Part shown: piece after piece, positions 6,029 through 8,653 of the stretch
Position numbering within the stretch: the stretch's first letter is position 1
Layout: each line of letters begins with the position of its first letter
Assembly (NCBI GenBank): GCA_903918555.1
Contig: CAIXEV010000176.1
Location: 1-8,653, forward strand
Length of the DNA: 8,653 bases
Direction of reading: 5' to 3'
From: an uncultured bacterium
Lineage (GTDB): Bacteria > Planctomycetota > Phycisphaerae > Phycisphaerales > SM1A02
Notes under the pieces: model-generated
Told to the model about the DNA's origin: nothing
The model's input: only the letters and a program-made list of their open reading frames with translations
Database searches by the model: none
Program-made: the position numbers and the translations under genes

Positions 6029-7129
6029 TCAGCCTTCGGCGCCGAGGACATCGCGGCCCTCGATGCCGTCGGTGGTCAGCATGTGGAAGCTCGTACGGAC
6101 AAGGAAGTCGTACGACTGTCCGCCGAAGTAGCCGTTCGCACCGAGCGGCGTGTTCTTCGACCAGACCGAACCGGTCGTGCCGGAGCCGACGCGGTTGTCA
6201 GCAGCCATCGAGCGCTGGCAGCCGACGAGCTCGATGTGGCCGTCGAAGAAGAGGCAAGCGGGCGCCGAGTTGTAGCCCTGGTTGTAGAACCACGGGGTCG
6301 TGCCGCCGGCGAAGTTGCTGTTGATCGGCGAGTCCGGCGTGTTCTGGAGCCAGTTGTGCTCGATCATGCGGGTCTTGAGCGACGGATACTTGCAGCGCGA
6401 GGTCGGCGGGCTGCGGTAGGCAGCCTTGAGGTTCGCGGGGTTGTTGTAGCCGTTGCCGTTGAGCGCGGTGCTGTTGCGTCCGAAGACCGCGGCGTCGAAC
6501 ATCGCGGCGGGCGAGAAGCAGTACGAGCTGTCCTCGTAGTTCGTGCCGTCGTAGGTGAACTCCGCGGCGCTCGTGAAGTACTTCTGCACGTTCGCGAGCG
6601 GAACGACATCCTTCGGCGCGAAGAAGGTCGGGTCATAGAAGCGCTTGCCGACATAGGCCGCGAACGACTTGACGTTCGGGACGCGGAACGCGCCGTAGCC
6701 GTCCGAGAAATTGAGCGGCAGGTGGACGACCCAGTTGCCGCAGTTGCCCGGATAGCCGGTGCTCGCGCACTTGCCGGACGAACCGATGAAGTAGCCCCAC
6801 ATCGCGCCGGTCGTATCCCAACCGAGCAGCTGTGCCGGGGGGCACGCGACCGAGGCGAGATAGTTCGTGCACTGCGTCGGAGTACCGGCGCCGGCCACAA
6901 GGCCCGCGTCATCGGGGATCGCCGTGAACTGGCGGTCGCCCCAGTCGCCAGCGTAGATTTCATTCGCGCTGGCGAGGTTCTTGAGGTTTGCAACGGACTG
7001 CGAGATGAGGGCCTTGTCGCGACCCTTTGCCACTGCGGGGAGCAGCAGCGCGATGAGGAGAGAGATGATCGACACGACGACGAGGAGCTCGACGATCGTG
7101 AAGCCACCCTTACGATTCTGGTGAGCCAT
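6029..7129 (-). CDS. Prepilin-type (pseudopilin-like) protein B, 366 aa, paralog of A
   Basis: This has the same architecture as the gene at 4663-5799. A short leader MAHQNRKGG is followed by the prepilin peptidase site G9/F10, Glu at +5 (residue 14) and a hydrophobic helix. The Cys-containing body carries SSGKCAS, KRFYDPTFFAPKD, FTSAAEFTYDG, EDSSYCFSPAAMFD, SRCKYPSLKTRMIEHNWLQ and FFDGHIELVGCQRSM (about 292-306). The last 15 residues equal those of A. By eye about two thirds to three quarters of residues are identical. The main differences are a Cys-containing insert near residues 75-90 (TPTQCTNYLASVACPPAQ), a shorter loop near 140-150, and Gln instead of His before the DG box (NQGYNSAP). 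The start at 7129 puts a standard short leader before the cleavage site; AAAGGTTGAG lies upstream. A longer in-frame reading to 7330 is possible but its Arg/His-rich N terminus does not suit a prepilin leader. Confidence 0.92.
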   Translation of the reverse strand: MAHQNRKGGFTIVELLVVVSIISLLIALLLPAVAKGRDKALISQSVANLKNLASANEIYAGDWGDRQFTAIPDDAGLVAGAGTPTQCTNYLASVACPPAQLLGWDTTGAMWGYFIGSSGKCASTGYPGNCGNWVVHLPLNFSDGYGAFRVPNVKSFAAYVGKRFYDPTFFAPKDVVPLANVQKYFTSAAEFTYDGTNYEDSSYCFSPAAMFDAAVFGRNSTALNGNGYNNPANLKAAYRSPPTSRCKYPSLKTRMIEHNWLQNTPDSPINSNFAGGTTPWFYNQGYNSAPACLFFDGHIELVGCQRSMAADNRVGSGTTGSVWSKNTPLGANGYFGGQSYDFLVRTSFHMLTTDGIEGRDVLGAEG

Positions 7130-7507
7130 TGTGGACTCAACCTTTCTGCGGGTGTGACCCGCAACGGACGCCTCTCTGCGGCAATCGCTCCGTCCGGTCG
7201 AGTGCACTTCGACTCGGTGATTGCTGCACGCCCAGTTTGTTTGGCACACCGAAGACATGCGACGGCCGGTGTGCCTGGAACGCTGGCGGGAGAGTTCGCC
7301 AACGGCACCGTCATGGGTAAGAGTAACCACGGTTCGCGCGGGTGATAGTTTGGTGGCCGAAATCCGTGAAAATTGAGGATGAAGGAGGCAGAACCGCTGC
7401 GGCGGTCGCGGTGTCGTTCGGGCGGTTATCGCGCCCGTTTTGAGGCGGCGCCCGGGCTGACCCGGCCCGCCGGGCGGGTGGCTCGCTCGGGCGGCGGCGG
7501 GCGCTGG
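7130..7507 (-). promoter_or_regulatory. Gene-free leader/promoter region of pseudopilin B with a 9-bp dyad
   Basis: No gene is supported in these 378 bases. They must hold the promoter of the gene starting at 7129, because a terminator bounds them upstream at 7508. GGCACACCG (7243-7251) and CGGTGTGCC (7267-7275) are perfect inverted copies with a 15-nt loop; neither strand has a T-run after them, so this is not a terminator. A second small dyad (GTCGA/TCGAC around GTGCAC) lies near 7198-7214. The part 7441-7507 is very GC-rich. I see no convincing -35/-10 pair and recognise no riboswitch. Confidence 0.4.
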
Positions 7508-7539
7508 AAAGACAACGACCCCGCCGTGCGGCGGGGTCG
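7508..7539 (-). terminator. Intrinsic terminator of the PEP-CTERM gene at 7580-8290
   Basis: A perfect 10-bp stem CGACCCCGCC/GGCGGGGTCG (7516-7525 and 7530-7539, loop of 4 nt) is followed on the minus strand by TTGTCTTTCC. It starts 40 nt after the stop codon. It insulates the downstream pseudopilin genes from this transcript. Confidence 0.85.
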
Positions 7540-7579
7540 CTGGTTGACCTTGCTTGGTCGGGGAGTTGGTCGGGCTTGC

Positions 7580-8290
7580 TCAGCGGCGACGGCGGCCGGC
7601 GAGGCCAGCGAGACCGAGGAGAGCCATCGCGCCCGGGGTCGGGACGAGGGTGCCGTTCACATCGACCATGAAGCGGCTCGGGGAGGCACCCGGCGGGGTG
7701 CCGAAGGCAAAGAACGCCTGGAACGCGTTGCTGCCGGCGTTGTTGAAGATGCCGAACGCGTTGATCGACGCGCCCGTGGTGGGGGCGTTGACGACGCGCC
7801 AGCCGTTTGCGGTGCTGGCGGCGTTGGCGCCCGTGAACTCGACGCCGATCCACCAGCCGCCGAGGCCGGCGTTCGAGGCGGTCTCGAGGTTGAGGGTGAC
7901 GCCCTGGCTGGTGATGTCACCCGTGCTGACGAGCTGGGTCAGGCTGGCGGCTCCGCCACCGAGCGACGCGCTCGAGTAGAGCAGGTAGTTCGCGCCACGG
8001 CCGAAGTTCGTGCCGTCGTAGGTCATCTCGGCGGCGTAGATGTTGACGCCCACATCGACCAGCGCACCTGAGGCCACGAGGCGGCGGATGCCGACGATCG
8101 CGCTCTCGAGCGCGAGCTGGTTCTGGCCAGCGCCGACGGCCGTGAAGCAGTTCATGTAGGTGATGGCGCCGGCGCCCGGGTTGAAGCGGTTGCCGGTTTC
8201 GGTTCCGCCACCGTAGACGAGGGCGGCGTTCGAGCTGGCGGCGATCGCGAGGGCGAGGGCGCCCGCAGACAGGGAAACGACAGACTTCAT
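7580..8290 (-). CDS. Secreted protein with PEP-CTERM-type sorting tag, function unknown (236 aa)
   Basis: This is a predicted exported protein with a clean signal peptide: MKSVVS, then the hydrophobic run LSAGALALAIAASSNAA, with cleavage near SNA-A (about residue 22). The mature part is Gly/Ala/Asn-rich with alternating hydrophobic stretches (VDVGVNIYAAEMTYDG, GVTLNLETA, GGWWIGVEFTG, FQAFFAFG) typical of a beta-sandwich. It has one Cys and no catalytic motif that I recognise. The tag is the last 21 residues, VPTPGAMALLGLAGLAGRRRR: the Pro-Thr-Pro motif, a short hydrophobic segment and four Arg. The start at 8290 is fixed by GGAGAG (8298-8303), 7 nt upstream; the longer frame to 8338 adds an unlikely charged N terminus before the signal peptide. 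It has its own terminator, so it is probably monocistronic. It is divergent from the + strand gene beginning at 8572. Confidence 0.9.
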   Translation of the reverse strand: MKSVVSLSAGALALAIAASSNAALVYGGGTETGNRFNPGAGAITYMNCFTAVGAGQNQLALESAIVGIRRLVASGALVDVGVNIYAAEMTYDGTNFGRGANYLLYSSASLGGGAASLTQLVSTGDITSQGVTLNLETASNAGLGGWWIGVEFTGANAASTANGWRVVNAPTTGASINAFGIFNNAGSNAFQAFFAFGTPPGASPSRFMVDVNGTLVPTPGAMALLGLAGLAGRRRR

Positions 8291-8571
8291 TGTGATTCTC
8301 TCCGCGCCTGAGGGAAGGGACGGGACACCGCGGCGCACGGTGAACCGTTACAGCCCTGCGGACCCACTGATCTGGCGTGGAGGGGAGTGTCCGAGGGCGG
8401 TTCGCTGACGAACAGCACGCAACAGCGCGCAGCCCTCTCGGCCTCACTCCGACCCTTAAGGTGTCGCGGAAACCCTCCGTGTCAACCGACATCGGGAGAT
8501 TTCCCACCGACCGTCGATTCTCGGACATCCGCGTGCGCAGCAGCGGCCCCAGATCGCCCAGAACCGCCACA
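8291..8571. promoter_or_regulatory. Divergent intergenic region between the PEP-CTERM gene and the asparaginase-family gene
   Basis: Promoters for both directions should lie in these 281 bases. A perfect 5-2-5 dyad ACGGT-GA-ACCGT is at 8337-8348, 47 nt upstream of the minus-strand start. On the minus strand a perfect TTGACA is at 8480-8485, but the best -10 at usable spacing (CTTAAG, 19 nt away) is poor. I see no clear + strand promoter. The location is inferred from the divergent layout. Confidence 0.35.
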
Positions 8572-8653
8572 ATGAGCGCCATGAGAATCGTCAGCACTTG
8601 GTCGTTCGGACTCCGAGCCAACGAAGAGGCGTGGCCTTTGGTCGAGGCGGGCA
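8572..8653 (+). CDS. N-terminus of an asparaginase / aspartylglucosaminidase-family (Ntn hydrolase) protein, cut by the window edge
   Basis: The last bases open a frame reading MSAMRIVSTWSFGLRANEEAWPLVEAG and running off the end. The STW-FG--ANE-AW--L--GG pattern at the N terminus is what I know from N4-(beta-N-acetylglucosaminyl)-L-asparaginase and related plant-type (isoaspartyl peptidase) asparaginases. These cleave Asn-linked or beta-aspartyl amide bonds after self-processing at a Thr. The catalytic Thr and the cleavage site lie outside the window, so activity cannot be judged. The start could be ATG 8572, ATG 8581 (which gives MRIVSTWSFG, the most compact form) or GTG 8533; none has a clear ribosome binding site. 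There is no signal peptide in the visible part, unlike the other genes around it, so a cytoplasmic protein is likely. The call rests on about 24 residues. Confidence 0.68.
   Translation, partial: MSAMRIVSTWSFGLRANEEAWPLVEAG

Noticed and set aside
7243..7275. Terminator in the 9-bp dyad
   Set aside because: No T-rich tract follows on either strand and it lies within the leader region of a gene.
7130..7330. N-terminal extension of pseudopilin B to 7330
   Set aside because: It would place 67 Arg/His-rich residues before a standard prepilin leader. The ATG at 7129 gives a leader like other prepilins.
5621..7345. A 574-codon open frame on the + strand across both pseudopilin genes
   Set aside because: It is antisense to two genes with clear prepilin motifs and crosses a strong terminator; its internal repetition simply mirrors the gene duplication.
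7130..7507. Riboswitch in the long leader of pseudopilin B
   Set aside because: I could not match it to any known riboswitch core; only simple dyads are visible.

Overview
The window looks like chromosomal DNA of a high-GC planctomycete, most likely of the class Phycisphaerae. Three things suggest this. Three secreted proteins end in PEP-CTERM-type tags of the Pro-Thr/Ala-Pro form followed by an Arg cluster. Two proteins carry prepilin-type GFTIVELL leaders and a DG box near the C terminus. The GroEL tail is not the proteobacterial GGM type. The placement is from memory of these families, not from a search.

Layout: the left edge holds the 3' end of groEL on the + strand (2-433), closed by a strong intrinsic terminator. 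Everything from 566 to 8290 is on the minus strand, so the genes are transcribed from right to left. In transcription order these are: a PEP-CTERM protein (8290-7580, own terminator); pseudopilin-like paralog B (7129-6029, own terminator); pseudopilin-like paralog A (5799-4663, followed by a perfect 13-bp hairpin); a small two-helix membrane protein (4607-4257) with a MuiA-family DUF4140/DUF4139 exported protein 34 nt behind it (4222-2456), probably one operon; then a 300-nt gap with a 27-bp tandem repeat; and two PEP-CTERM proteins 54 nt apart (2155-1538 and 1483-566), probably another operon. At the right edge a divergent + strand gene begins (8572 onward), recognisable as the N terminus of an N-terminal-nucleophile asparaginase / aspartylglucosaminidase-family protein.

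Theme: apart from the two edge genes, every product appears exported or membrane-bound. Three are predicted exosortase substrates, two are type IV pilin-like proteins, one is a secreted MuiA-like protein and one is a small membrane protein. The region reads as a cell-envelope/surface-protein cluster, but the separate terminators argue against a single operon. I see no tRNA, rRNA, CRISPR array, transposase or phage gene.

I do not find a clearly new multi-gene system. The best leads are the pseudopilin duplication, a stem that would mask the ribosome binding site of the gene at 2155, a perfect hairpin overlapping a start codon at 4605-4607, the 27-bp repeats, and a GroEL that lacks an otherwise common nucleotide-contact aspartate.
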